From positions 372,001-436,000 of the forward strand of contig JASANH010001508.1 in NCBI GenBank assembly GCA_030248295.1: 64,000 nt of DNA. The letters are read 5' to 3'. This document shows, in pieces, positions 42,867-55,700 of the stretch; position 1 is the stretch's first letter; each line of letters starts with the position of its first letter. The stretch is from Mesodorylaimus sp. YZB2_4. Lineage: Eukaryota; Nematoda; Enoplea; Dorylaimida; Dorylaimidae. Below the pieces are notes generated by a model. It ran no database searches. It saw nothing but the letters and a program-made list of their open reading frames with translations, and had not been told where the DNA came from. The position numbers and the translations under genes are program-made.

Positions 42867-45294
42867 CTACGCTGTTTTCCCTGTGCTGATTGATTCCGAA
42901 GAAGTCACTGAGGATTCATTGCTTGAATTTTGTTGAGCTTGAGGCGCTTGAAGTAATTTCTTCGTTTGTTCCATCAATCGTTTCTCAGCCTCCATTCTTT
43001 TAAATTTCGGCCAAAAGGCAATTACAAATAAGCCAGCGCCAATTGACGCGGCTCCGCACATAATCAATACAGGCACTGAAAAAAATAACCGTTATTCCTG
43101 ACACGGGAATTAAATCCAAATCTATCCCACCTGTCCAATTTTGTGGCTCCACGCTAAGAGCGTCACCGCCACTGCACTTTTCCACTGACATGTCATACTC
43201 AGACGCTGGTCCCGCCAACGCTGACATTACGACGACGTAAATGATCCCAAAAATTTGCCTTTAACATAACTCTATACGTCATGTATTTTTGGCCTACTCA
43301 TTCCAGAATAAACTCTTACCCCGCAATAATAAGCAGACCGGAAGAGGTGGCCTCAGCTACGGGATACGTGCATTCGACACCCATTTCTAATCCTAATGGA
43401 TAAATGGCGAAACCCGCTGCACCAAATAACGTCACACTGACGGCAATAGGCACATCCATGTGCGAATATAAAGATAACTAAAGCGAAACATGAATGAGTA
43501 AACCCCAAACTGCCACGAGTATGTAGACTCTCTTACCACGGCAAAAGCGCATGAAATCACTGCCGCGAAAGAATAACTGATCTTGGCAACTTGCTCGAAC
43601 AATTTTGTTCGGTCGACAATTATACCAGCCACCATCGATCCGAGCAAACCGCCCAAAATAAGTAGAGAGCCGCATAAGCCGACAAAACTCTGAAAATTTG
43701 GTTATTGCAGAATATAAATGAAGCCTTTCATACCCCTATGTACTATGTATAGAGAGCATATAAAAGACATATGCACGCAAGATGCTCTGGTGTTTTGGCA
43801 CTTTACTTAGAGACCTAAATACGATGGGCCTTTTCCCCTCCTCAAAAAATCCAACTTACATTATTGTAACCTTTAGGGCACAGGAACTGTTGAATCAGCG
43901 TGTACACAGCGTTAAAGACACCCACACCGTTCCCGAGGCACAAAGTGAGAATAAGGAATGGCGGAGAACGTAAGGCCTGGAAAAAAGGCAACTAAAGTAA
44001 AATTAATACGAGTAAATCAATGTCAAAAATTATACCATTTTCAAACCAGAGAAGAAAGGCGGCGATATGGACGCTGCTGAAGAAGTTGGTGGAGTTGGAG
44101 GCAAAGACGAGCACACGCCAAATGTAGCCATGGCAGCTACCAAGGCACAAGGAGCGAAGAGCACCAAATTCTGAAAAAGCAATAGTTATATTGGTTGGTG
44201 GGTAAAACAATGAGAAGAGGCATACTAAAAGCAATATCTGATCCCCCGATGCTTTATGAACAATCGCTGGTGATATGGACATCACCATCAGGATCCCAAG
44301 TGGATTAGCTAAAATGAAAGCTGCCACAAACTTCTGCAAATGAACCATCCACTGATACCTACACATGGATCCAAGCGTATTCGCAACAGTTCGTTGACCG
44401 TCCGGGAACCATAATGCTGCCAGTTTGGTTGGTAAGTACATGATAAAAGGTTGAGCACAAGCAGCAATGCATTGTCCTGAAAGCAGCCAAATGACAGAAT
44501 GTTTTGGATAAGCATTCATTCAATAGAGAAAAGCAAGCACCAGTTAAAACCAGCGGATATTTCGCAGCCGATTCGTGGAGTTGTGGAATGCTGCTAATAA
44601 CTCGGATCGCCGCCCCGATCGCATTGACCCAACTACCCAAAAGTATCTAAACCGACAGGTCACGAGAACTGCATTCGGATAAAAGTACGTAGGCCATGTG
44701 ATTTACCCCAGTCCGCAATCCGTACTTGTCCACTGACCACATAGCGATAAAACCGACTGGAATAGCGATTATCATAAAAACCATGCTCAACATGTCGGCC
44801 GCTTGACAATTGGCTCCGTTGCAATAGAAACTGTTAGTGTAGTTGGCGATGGGTGAAAAACATATCCAAAGCTAAAAAAGGCCGACATTACATGGGCCTA
44901 ATTCGAAGCCGACCATCAGGTACCACCTCTTAATTTTTAGCCCGCTCATCGCAAACAGTCTGCATACTATCTGCCAGAAAACAGAACCAAAAAAGAGCCA
45001 TCAATCACCAAGAATGAGTTTTGTACAGTGGGTGCTTTCTCCCGCGGGCGCATCCAAACCCAATGGTTCAAGAGGTCAGTTCAAATTACTCACCATAGCA
45101 TTAGAAATATTCAAAATACAAACTACTGCAAGCATGAACCATCGTCTCTTGTACAACCGATATTGTAATGGCTCCGTTTCACTTGGCCCGCTCGTTTCGG
45201 GTGTCTCATTTCCATGAGACCTATTTGGCACGCCGCACTGATTTACAGCAACATTATCCGATGGACCGGACTTTGCAGACACATTTGATTGCAT
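42867..45294 (-). CDS. SLC49-like major facilitator transporter
   Basis: Exons 45294-45094, 44871-44707, 44646-44541, 44476-44363, 44308-44226, 44170-44036, 43976-43860, 43689-43537, 43477-43320, 43258-43131, 43075-42867 give 522 residues with about 12 membrane helices. The start of helix 1 (YKRRWFMLAVVCILNISNAM, then LWICFSPIANY) matches the SLC49 family (FLVCR, MFSD7/SLC49A3, DIRC2). The MFS loop 2-3 region reads DKYGLRTG. GSMSNPLGILMV corresponds to the helix 5 segment. A later SMVAGIIVDRT also fits MFS. Family members move haem, choline or related solutes; the substrate here is unknown. The N-terminus (67 residues) and C-terminus are polar and cytoplasmic. The gene is head to head with the OATP gene. 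Confidence 0.85.
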
Positions 45295-45637
45295 TTCATC
45301 TGATTAGTGGACACTATCACAAAGGAATGCTAAACAGGCACAGCGGCAATGTAATGCAGCCATGACCAAGTATGGCAAACGAACTAGGGGGTGAACAAAA
45401 CAAAAGACTGGTGACAGATGCGCACAGTTTCCGAAAGTTAGGACTGCTTATAGCAATTTCAAAACCGAAACTAAATCATATCTATTTGCTCGCTGAAAGT
45501 TGGCATTTTACACTGCCCAGGTCCACAGCTCAGACTGCAGTGAAGGCAATGCGCGTGGTTGCCCATAATCAGAAGCACTACTCGTGGGAAAGAGTCGTCT
45601 CCAATTAATTCTCCTAATTCTATTTTCATGACAAAAG
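45295..45637. promoter_or_regulatory. Shared intergenic promoter region of SLC49-like and OATP genes
   Basis: Only 343 bp separate the two divergent start codons, so the promoters must overlap or lie very close unless 5' UTR exons extend elsewhere. I see no clear TATA box. Co-regulation of the two transporters is possible but inferred only from arrangement. Confidence 0.45.
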
Positions 45638-48325
45638 ATGAAGTCGATCAAAAGCGGTGCTTCGTCGAAATCGAATCGCTCTTTGCCTTCAAAAAGAGAA
45701 ATTCGATCAGGAAAGCCAAAATTAGAAAACATTTCGAAAAAGTCTAAAAGTACGAAAAGTCTTCCTGCGGCAGAAGAGGAGCCAGCGATCGAAGATATGT
45801 CGAGAACGTTAGAGATTGAGATTGAGCCGATTGGGAACTTGGATGCCATATTTTTGACACGAGATGACTCAGACAAGTTCCGATTTGGATGGGGATCGTG
45901 AGTGCTTTTTTTCATACAAGTTAGATGTGTATAAAAAGGGGTTTATAGGTTTACTCCGGCCTCCTTGCAATTTTTCCGACAGCCGATCGCCCTGCTAATC
46001 CTTCTCTGCGCCATCGCTTTTGTCAACGGATTCGGTATGCATGGCGCATTCGAAGGGTCATCTAAGCAAATTCAACGCGTCTTCGGTATCTCGAGCGGAG
46101 AGATGAGTATGGTGATGGCCTCTTACTACATCGGAGTGGTCATAGCGATCCCACCTATCGCCTACTTCGGCTCGCACAGTAAGTGTCTGCCCATGTCGAG
46201 TGGCAGGTCCAAGAACTGCCAGGGGTCTGTATCGTGTGATTATCGCGCTAGCTAGTTACTAGCAACTTCCATAGCACTGACGACGAGCCGCACCGTATTG
46301 TTTCAGGCGCTCATAAAGGCCGCTGGATCGCAATGGGATCAGTGGCCGTGGCTGTTGGCTGTTTAATCTGCGTTTTTCCTCACCTTTTTGGCACGGGCAC
46401 GTACAAACCGAATACGGCTAGTGGTGCTTGCCTCGAAACCAATGTTAAGCCCAACGACAGCCTTTTGTTGTGTAAGCGTACTAGTGATGATCACAATTGG
46501 AAGTATCTCTTCGCTTTTGGACACTTCATCTATGGAATCGGCAGCTCCGCCCCTCAAACGATGGGCATAGTATTCATGGACGAGCACGTCTCTTATCGAT
46601 ATTCGGCCGTCTATACTGGCATCTTCCGGGCAGTCGAAATGACTGGCCCAGCAGTAGGATACCTCGCCACTAGCGCAGCCAAGCAAATCTCGATAGCTGT
46701 GTCGGAAGATCCCGACCAGTGAGTCCAGTATGGTAAGCTGACTTTCTGGTCATCTACAGTGTTTACACTGTTTTAGGCATTGGCGGGGTACTTGGTGGAT
46801 TCCGATGCTTTCTTGCGCCTTCGTATCCCTCGTTTGCGCGTTCCTCATGTTTGGTTTCCCAAGCCAATTGGCTGGTGAGAATCAGGCTCGTTTGCGCGAA
46901 GTCATGGAGGAAGTAGTCGAAGGATGGCGCGTTCCAGCCAACGTTGGAGCCAGCTGGGCTAAAGACGTGGGAGACAGCGCTGTCGACTTGCTCAAACGGA
47001 CTTTGGTAAGAGCAACTGTTTTTAGGGCTGGTTTCTTCACCTGGCACCAGCCTATTTTAGAGTCTCGTGATGCAACCAGTCTACGCGGCTCTGATCTTGG
47101 AGCACATAGCTACCTTTTTCATAGTGGCCGGAATGTCCAGTATGATGACCGAACACATTGAAAAGAATTTTTCTCTGCCTGCCAAGCAGGCTAGTTACAC
47201 AGGTAAGATAGTGCTGTATAGCATCAAGCATCCCCTAACTTCTGCTTGTCTGTAGCCGGGTTGCTGATCGGGGCGGCCGTGTTGGGCATACTGTTTGGAA
47301 CGTTTCTCGAATATTACTTCGAGTTTCAGCTAAGAGCGAACCTGGTTTTGTCTGCAACGTCCGCTTTCGGAGCTCTGGTTTGCTGTGGCGCTCTTTTTAT
47401 CAAATGCGAAGTCGATTTTGCGGGAGTCAGTTACTTCCCTGACGACGAGTGAGTATCAGCTTCGTGGTCTGATATCTTGATCAGAGCATTGGTGAATCGT
47501 TCAGATGTGACCTCGATGACGATGGCGAATGTTACTATTCATCGTGCAATATGCGGTGCAACCAAACATGCGACTTGCAATATTTTCCTGTGTGCGGTGT
47601 GGTAGAGTCGGACAATGTCAAAAAGAAAATCAAATTTTATTCGGCTTGTTTTGCTGGCTGTTTTCATGTGAATGGAACAAATGTAAGCAACTATGTATGC
47701 TGTCTATCCGAGATTCACGCGTGACTTTGGTCTCAGAACGGCTTCAACTGCACGTGCGCCGGCGGTGGGCATGTGTCTCCTGAACAGTGTGCGGGCAAAT
47801 GTCAATATAAGACGATCGCTTTCTTGATTGCTCTTTTTTGGTTGGCGTTCTTCATCAACGTGCGCAAAAATGCGGTAGATCAGGCGACCTTGAGGTAAGC
47901 AGTTTGGTTGGATTCATCGAAGATTTAGCTCGCACCACGCCCCTCTAGGTACGTACCTTTCAAGTACCGCGTGGTCGCTTTTTGCTTTGTGGCTGCCACC
48001 GCCCGTCTTTTCGGTGAGTTGTTGGTTTCAGAAACCTTTGGTTTTTCAATGCCCCTTTTCTACTGTAGGTTCGCTGCCAAGCGTTTTTGTGATTTCTGCG
48101 ATCATGGGCTCTGCTTGTGTCCAAAAAGGAGGAGAATGCCGCGAAAAATGCGTCAAGTATGACACGTATCAGATGTCTATTTTCGTCACCATCCCGTTCC
48201 TCATCGCGGGGACCCTCGCTTTCATGGCTTGCTCGATGGCTGTACTCATCATCATGACTTATAAGCGCCCCACTCAGGATGGAACACTTGTATCGAAAAG
48301 TGAGTCGAAAAAGAAAGAAATTTAA
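45638..48325 (+). CDS. OATP/SLCO organic anion transporter
   Basis: Exons 45638-45897, 45949-46178, 46307-46718, 46777-47005, 47061-47202, 47256-47448, 47505-47682, 47737-47894, 47949-48013, 48069-48325 give 707 residues, the usual length. After an 86-residue polar N-terminus come 12 likely helices. The first (LLILLCAIAFVNGF) and the GISSGEMSMVMASYY segment are family-typical. The large extracellular loop is a Kazal-like cysteine domain (CNMRCNQTCD, YFPVCGV, YSACFAGC, CTCAGGGH). The C-terminus is basic (SKSESKKKEI). Family members take up bile salts, steroids, eicosanoids and other anions without ATP; the substrate cannot be read from sequence. The start ATG is the first in frame. Confidence 0.92.
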
Positions 48326-49063
48326 TGCATTGACCAGATGAATCTCCATGTAAACAGTTTATACTATGCATTTGATGATCCGAATTGCGTGCGATTTTCG
48401 CCCATATGTTTTTAACAACTGCAAAGCGTTGAGTCTATTGTGATGAAGAAATCGCCAGCGATTGAAGCAGCCAGATAGCCGCAACCGTACTGTACCACTG
48501 TGACAGAGATGTACGTACAGTATAGCTGGTTCTGAAATAGCGCCCCCGCAAGCTAGACAGCTGCACCTGTGCCTAACGTGCCAAAAACGCAAAAATCATC
48601 TTCGATGTGTGTTGGCCACACATCAAAGGCTGGTTGGTAAATCTGCGATAAGATGTTTTGAATTTTATGCTGAAACCAGTTTCGCCTTTAGTCGGCCAGC
48701 AATCGCTCAAGCATACCCCTAATATTGCCTGCACCTGCCTGAAGAGCATGAGTGGAGGACAAGTACGAAGCGCATCAAAACCAAATGATCGATCAAATCA
48801 TGCCGGTTACAGCATTCCTAGCCATGAGTGGGCAAAGTTGCGATAATTAGGCACAAATCTCAAGGAAAAATAAAAACTTTGGTTCACAGCAGAGGACCTC
48901 CACCACAGTGACCATCATCACGCCTTCGCTCTTTTTGGTCGCCAAGTGGATTTCTATCAGGAATCGCCAACAGGCGATCAAAAGTCTCAAAACCTTCTGT
49001 TTTCCATCGTCAGAGTGGAACTGATTCGAATGAATCGCGTTTGGACAGGAGACATCCACTTAC
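48326..49063. other. 3' flank of OATP and remnant of a lost cytoplasmic exon
   Basis: On the minus strand around 48860-49010 a frame (DDGKQKVLRLLIACWRFLIE...) aligns with the first cytoplasmic exon of the plus-strand paralogue (YEEEQALLKAVAIWRIGVER...). It lacks a proper acceptor and soon stops, so it looks like decayed coding sequence. The rest shows nothing. Confidence 0.45.
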
Positions 49064-52000
49064 ACTGCCTCAGCAGCCCCGCTCGGTTCTCCAAAATCAT
49101 ATTGCGGTCAAGTCGCAAACCGACGCGGCCCACGATCGAAAGGACGAGTGCGATCAAGCAGGTGAGCCAGATGGACTGGGCTAAAAGGAGACGATAAACT
49201 CACTGAAAGACATTGCTGAATGGACTCACCCCAGGGAGTTATTCGATGACGAAAGGGGGGTCCTTGTTTCGCGATCACATCTGAAGAGGACATTGGCTTA
49301 TCGTGAGAAGGGATGAGTCCTAACTGGTAAACTCACCGATGACAGCTATGTTTTCCACGATGTAAGGGTAGACGGCCAGACCGTTTTTGGAGGCCGCGTA
49401 TGCATAGATGTAAACGAGGGCGTAGATGTCTGTAATTTTTCCGTCGAACTCGTACACCCAATTGTTGGTCCCGTTGAAGAACTAAAAAGACAAAAGGTCT
49501 TTTACAGTACAGACAAAAACTTTTCAACCAGCACATTATAATCCGCAGAAGCAAGTATGTACCGCGGCGTGAGGGATTTCAGAGGGACAACAGGATCGAC
49601 CTGAGATCGCCTTGTTAAAGAGCCTCTGAGGAAGGGACACTTCTTGGCGTTTCACAGATTAGAAACCCGAGAACTCAAAGCCCCCGCTCTGTCGACCACC
49701 TATTCGCTGTGCCGTGCCTGGATGATACTGGGGGGGGGGGGGGGGGGGGCGCCCCCCTGAAACAGCAAGTTAACATTCAAAGAGAATCCTGAATCTCACG
49801 CATGGAGGTCAGCTCACAACCCCTTTGTGAATATCGCGGCAAGAGTAAACCGAGTTTCTTGTCAGTTTAAAGAAGTATTGTGAGTTGTGTAGTGGGCATG
49901 TTTGACCTATGGAGAAGGAAGTGTATCTAATTGCCTTAACTGGTTTCCACATACGACGTACAGTATCAGTTGCTTTCGTTGGCCGCTCGATACACTCCTC
50001 CAGGCGAGGCAGAAGCCCGTCGGATTGATATCTGGATCCTGCGATTATAGGAAGGCTTGTCTAGGGGGTTTTTGAGAACATCCACTCCCCGTGGTATCTT
50101 CTTGAATGTGGGTCAATTCAGCCTTTTACAGTTGCGTCCCTGGCCGCCCCAGCTCCCCCCTGGAGCTGCCAATAGCCAGTCCGTAGTCACGATCTGATTA
50201 CCAAAGCTGTGGGGCGACCAACTCTTGACGCAGGGTCCTTCTGTCGACTCAACAAGGAACAAAGGGGTTCATCCTGCACCAGCTCAGGGCGGAGTATGAT
50301 AGAGGGAGAAGGGATTCCTTTCCCGATTGGGGTTTGGAGATCAGTTTCCCGATTCTCTACTGTGCACCTTCGTCTTCCGCCACTTGGCTGGCACCAATTG
50401 GGTTGCCCGAACCCTGAAATAAAAGACCAACGACTAAATCGCCATTGAAGACTGATTCTTACTCTGCGAACGGGCACACTAAACTTCCACAACTGAACTT
50501 CCTGAACAACATTCGCAGGCGAAGAAAACTGCAACCCCATAGACAGGGTTGCTGGCCCAAGCCATGCGTGACAGACGCCTGACAACTGAGGCTCCAGCTT
50601 AATAGATATCCTGCCCAGTCTTACTGACTAGTTCGATCAAAAACAACACCTTTGTGCGCAGATTACCATCGTCTTTTCATTGTTTCCAGCCTCCAAAATC
50701 GTCAAGTCAAAAATCTGGCGACAGCAGTAGCTTCAATGGAAGACAGGAGGATGAGAAGATGGGATGTAATGTAAGAGGGTAGCTCAGGGGAGAGGCCTCC
50801 TAGTCACAGAAGCCAGAGCCAGAGACATCAACCTCGTGGATTTCCTCTTCGTCTGGATGAGGAGTGTATCGAGCGGCCGACGAGCAGCTGATACGCTGCA
50901 TGAGATGGCCTGTCAGAGCAGCCACATAACTACCGCTGTGTGTATAAGGCAGCCAGTTACGGCTAACAAACATGCCGCCCTCTCGACAGGTCAGGCACAC
51001 CTCATTGTCAGAACTCGTGACAATAATTCAAGATTTAATTTTTCCTTACTCCGAGCAGGGCATTGTCCAACGATTGGCGTATTTCGACCGCAAGAACGCG
51101 GAAGAAGCCAGGAAGAGGCTTCAGCATTTTCATAGCAATTGTGCGGTTGTTGCAGTAAAAAACGATCGCAACGAAATCGGAGGCACCAGCCGCTAAAAGA
51201 GGGGAAGGTTCTTGGAGATCAGAGTCAAGAAACCAGATTTCCTTACGGAAGACGAGCAGTCGTTGTTCCAGCACCACCCAGTAGCCGGTGAGTCCAGTCA
51301 AGTTGCAATGAATTTTTACATCGTCGAAACCGTTGTCGAAAATTGTGTCTTTAATTTTGACGATCCCCATCGTGTCGTCGCATTTCCCGAATGGCCTGTC
51401 GATCGTGACGCCGCCGACGCGGTTGATGGTGCAGTTGAATCTGGCCCGGGCGACCGTAGAGTTAAGCGGGATGGCGATCTCCAAATCCCTGTTTCTGCCC
51501 TGGTAGTACCCTCGGTATCGATCAAACAGAAGAGACGAGTTGCCCAACTTAAAGTGCACCGATTTCTCTTTCTCTAAGAAACGTGGTTCGAAACTTTAAA
51601 GAAATTAAAGAAACTTTTTCTCACTCTTGCCGTCACATTTAGTGTTGCTGTACAAGGCCTCAGCCAGCCCTTTACTATTGCGTGAATTATCGCATAGGTT
51701 TGCTCTAAACCTTGGGCCAAAAGCTGGGCAGAATCCGACCTTATCGAGGGACCTGCAAATTTCGGGCAGCTCCTGACAGACAATTCGGGGCCCAGCCGTG
51801 CTATTCCTGAGACAGAAGCAGTTTCCGCGTTGATCACACGTGTTATTTTTATTCCTCTTTCTTTCCAAAAAACACTCTTCGCAATCGTCGGAACCTAAAA
51901 ATAGTGTCATTACTTCCAAGGAATTTTGTCTCACGAACGAAGGTGAAAAGGACAGAAGACCACTTACAAAGTGTATATTGGAGTGTAACCTCATGATACA

Positions 52001-52375
52001 TAAAACTTTCTTTATCATTTCTGAGACCGTACGTGCCCAATTCCATCTGGCTGGTCAAGTTTGCTCGGTGATAACCAAAGGATCCATTTGCGCATTCCTT
52101 TCTACTTAACGATTCATTCTTAGGGTTTAAAAAAAGTGAAAAACCACCTTGACAATTTGTGTCATCCAAAACTTCCAAGGCCCCGTCGTCCGAGACCACC
52201 GTCGTTTTGAAATTGTACTTGTCGTAGAAATGAACGTAGTCTTAAAATGACGACGTGGGAATATGGAGAACAGGAAAACTCGGAGCTAGGACTTACAGGA
52301 ATCTTCCTCAAAAGCCTTCAAACAGATCAGGCTCGATATTACGATCGCCAAAAGAAACATTCTTCTTTTTACCAT
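49064..52375 (-). CDS. Membrane-protein paralogue that has lost the cytoplasmic PTP-like domain
   Basis: Exons 52375-52297, 52240-51968, 51894-51625, 51573-51247, 51192-51050, 49481-49337, 49280-49230, 49180-49064. Five exon lengths equal or nearly equal those of the plus-strand paralogue, and phases are identical. The protein has a signal peptide (MFLLAIVISSLICLKA), a disulfide-rich ectodomain (CSDDCEECFLERK; CTINRVGG), several N-glycosylation sequons (NST, NRT, NGT) and one membrane helix (IWLTCLIALVLSIV). In the paralogue the next exon starts the cytoplasmic region. Here the acceptor AG has become TG, and both available read-throughs stop shortly after the helix. The 1.57-kb intron 49482-51049 holds a poly-G run. 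It may still be a functional receptor ectodomain or a pseudogene in the making. Confidence 0.72.
49482..51049 (-). other. Expanded intron of the minus-strand membrane-protein gene
   Basis: The corresponding intron of the plus paralogue is only 50 bp (54074-54123); here it is 1568 bp. It contains a run of about 19 G near 49731-49749 and a 132-codon frame (50187-50585, minus) with no recognisable domain. An insertion is likely, but I see no inverted ends or target duplication. Confidence 0.5.
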
Positions 52376-52753
52376 TTTCGACCAGAAATCAGTTGAATTC
52401 AAAATCAAAATAAAATTCAAATCGGACTTCCGCTGTTCGCTTTGCTGTTTAGGGCAAATAAGTTGTTGCGGCCTTCAGCAGATATGGACCTCGCATTGCC
52501 AGTGAAAAGTCGAACGTAATTTTTCAAATTCGCGCTTTTTCCCATCTGCATTCCAACAATCGGTGCAAATGTCATAAGCATGCAGCCCAGATGTGCGCTC
52601 GCAGCAAAGTTTCGTTTCGTTGCTTGTGCAATCAATGTCTTTGAAATCGAAGAACGAGAACGGTCGTTTGAGTTTAGCGTGAAAATTTTCGTTAAAAGTT
52701 TGAATGCAAATTGGATAGTTGCGATTGAACTGAGAAGAAATTGAGTGATTAAA
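52376..52753. promoter_or_regulatory. Shared promoter region of two head-to-head membrane-protein paralogues
   Basis: 378 bp separate the two divergent start codons. A minus-strand frame of up to 97 codons (52475-52765), rich in cysteine near its end (CTSNETKLCCERTSGL; CTDCW), crosses the region and overlaps the plus-strand start. It may be a leftover of an ectodomain exon. I see no clear core promoter motif. Confidence 0.45.
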
Positions 52754-55700
52754 ATGGGAAATCAAAGAAAAAAGAAATTGCTTCTTTTCTGGATGGTCGG
52801 CTTATTGGCTCTGGCCTGCGTGGAAGCGAAGAGTAAGTAAATCCTTGATTCGAGATCTAGATATCTTAAATTCTCTTTTTCGATTTGCAGTTTCATTCTT
52901 CGATAAATATAATTTCGAAACGGACGTCCCCTCGGAAGATGGACACATCGAATTCAAGGCGGAAAAATGCAAACACGAGGAACTTGTGAAATTGTTGAAC
53001 GGAAATAACAAAATCATTGAAGAAGCGAAATGCGAATCCGGAAGCGTGGCATTTCGACTAAACCTGACAAAAACGACGGAATTTGGCGAATACAGGATGA
53101 TAACTGAAAGTGGGCGTGAAAAGGGCGAATACTTTCTGCAATATATGCTTTGTGAGTCTCGTTTGTTCGGTTTTCCTACGAAAAACTTTTGTAATTCCTT
53201 GGTATTCTCTACGTAGCACACGTCTCGCCCGCTTTTAGGCTCTGATGATTGCGAGCGATGTGCAGAGGAAAAGCGGACGGTGAAGTCGTGCGCGAAACTC
53301 GCGAGCTGCTTTTGCATCAAGAACCAATCGACGGTGCCAAAGGAAGCCATCTGCCAGAGTCTCCCAGAAGGCTGCTGCAAGTCGAATGCGAATCAAGTAT
53401 ATTGTCCAGGTGGGAAAGAAACTCTCTGCCAAGACTCTTCCGAAAATAATGGACATGGAGAAGCGATTTACGGAGGAACTGACTGTGAAGAAGACGGTAA
53501 GGCAAAACATAGTTTCTACTTTCTTTCTTGAAAATTTAAGAGACGTTTTTAGAGAAAGAATCGGTGCATTTTGAGTACGGCAACTGGACTCTTCCATTCG
53601 ATCGGCATGAAGGTTACTATCAGGGCAAAAAACACGACCTGATGATCGTCATCCCGCCCAAGTCCAAGTTCGCCAACGCCGCCTTCAACTGCGCCATCAA
53701 CCGCGTCGGCGGCTTCACGATCGCCAGCCCAGCTGGAATATGCAGCGAGCGAACATGCGCTGTCCCAATTCCAGACAAGATTTTCGACTACAAATTTGAC
53801 GACGTGAAAATTCGATGCAACATGACGACAAACGACGGCAAATGGGCGCTGCTTGCCCACCGATTACTCGTCTTCTGTAAGAGACGCCTTTTTCACGCTC
53901 CTACAAACAAAAACCCCTTCTTTTTCTTAGCGGTCAATATCTCTGATTTCGCTTCGGTCGCCTTCTCGCGGAAAAACCGAACGCTCGCTGTCAAAATATT
54001 AAAGCCACTTCCCGGCTATTTCCGCTATTTCGGAATCGAAATCCGCCGATCGTCGGACAACTTTTTGCTCGATGTAAGCCACTTAATTTGTAATTCAAAC
54101 TGGCCCCGACCTCCCTTTTTCAGGTGTTTCGCGAAACCATGAATTGGACGTACTATCTCGGCGAAAAACTGAAAGAAATCAGCGTCCACGTCTACGTCTA
54201 CGCCTATGCAGCGTCCATGAACGGCATGGCTCTGTACCCATACATCTTCGACGAAGCAGACATCGGTGAGTTTGCCACTCAGAAGCCTTTTCTTTTCTCT
54301 AACTCACCTCTGTTGCAGACATCATCGACGACATCGACACGGACATATTCGCCTTTTACCACCGAATGACATCCTGGGGTAAGTTTGATAGAAAATGTCA
54401 TTTCCCGAACTAAGCGACTCCTTTTCAGCCAAAGCCCTGTGGCTGGCGAGTCTGATCGCTATCCCGATTATGATCATCAGCTACGTCGTTTTTTGGCGAG
54501 TGTACGACAAGATTTTGGACGACAGGGAAAACCGAGCAGTTATGTTGAGGCAGTGTAAGTGGACAGGAATATGGTGGCGCAGTCCCTCAATGCAGCCGAG
54601 TCCTTTTCAGACGAGGAAGAGCAGGCTCTGCTGAAAGCCGTTGCGATTTGGAGGATCGGAGTGGAACGAAAAGAGGACAGGCTGCGCGACATGCACGCCC
54701 TTTTGTACCGGCGAGACACGGCCGAGTTTCTACGCGAAGATCCGCAAAATGGACGAGGCAATCCGGTGATCATGGCCTTCGAAGAACAGAAGCACAGCAA
54801 GACGATCAAGGGCTACGCCGCCTTCAAACGCTTCCTTCGCTACGTTTTTGGCTCGCGTCCTGGCCAGAAGGATCAAGAACAAGGCCGTCCGAAAATGGGC
54901 CGAGTCAACAACGAGATTCAAAGGAACCTGCTCGTGGAAATTGACGAAATCGTGCAGGCCGCATTCAAGCGTGTCAACCCGAGGCGAGATTTGATCGAAA
55001 TTTCGGACAGCTACTCCCAGCAGGACAAGTTGGTGTTGAAGGAGAACGTGGCCGAGGTGCTGGTGAAGAAGTACGACGCACTTGGACGGGACACCCAGGA
55101 GAGGATCATGGCGGTCATGAATGCGAACTGCATCGAAACGGGAACGAATCGTAAAATTTGGTTGGCGCAGGAGCCGAGGCTGCGCGACTTTCATGGAAAC
55201 GACTACGTCGACTTCCTCGTCCAAAAGAACGTAAGCGCTTTTTTGCTGTCTTCACTTTTCTTTTTTGGCTAGCCTTTGTTTCAGATCGGACTCGTGGTGC
55301 AAATTCGTCGGGCTGAGAAGTCGGCCAAGCAGCTGTTCGACACGACCAATCGCGGCTTTCAGCACAAGGACCCGTACGAGTACGAAGTGGAAGAGAATAT
55401 TCCGTTCGACACGACCATCGATCTGCTCAAAGTGCACATCAAGTGCATTATGTACAATGGAATCGTCCGTGATGTAAGTGGGAGAAAGAGTGTGCCTTTT
55501 TGTCTTATTCAGCTCAGTTTTTCTTTCAGATCGTCGTCGTCGAAGTCACCAATTTGTCGTTGTTGCTGACTCGTCGCAGGGCCGTGTTGAGGCTGGTCGA
55601 CGCCTTGCTGACTGGACGCGAGACCATGTACCGTCCGGGGGACGAATACGGAATCCAACCGGACCTGCCGAATATGTTAATCTACGAGGAGACAGGAAAG

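Noticed and set aside
50187-50585. 132-codon frame in the expanded intron as a gene
   Set aside because: No domain, Met start without context and no splice partners; it lies in probable inserted DNA.
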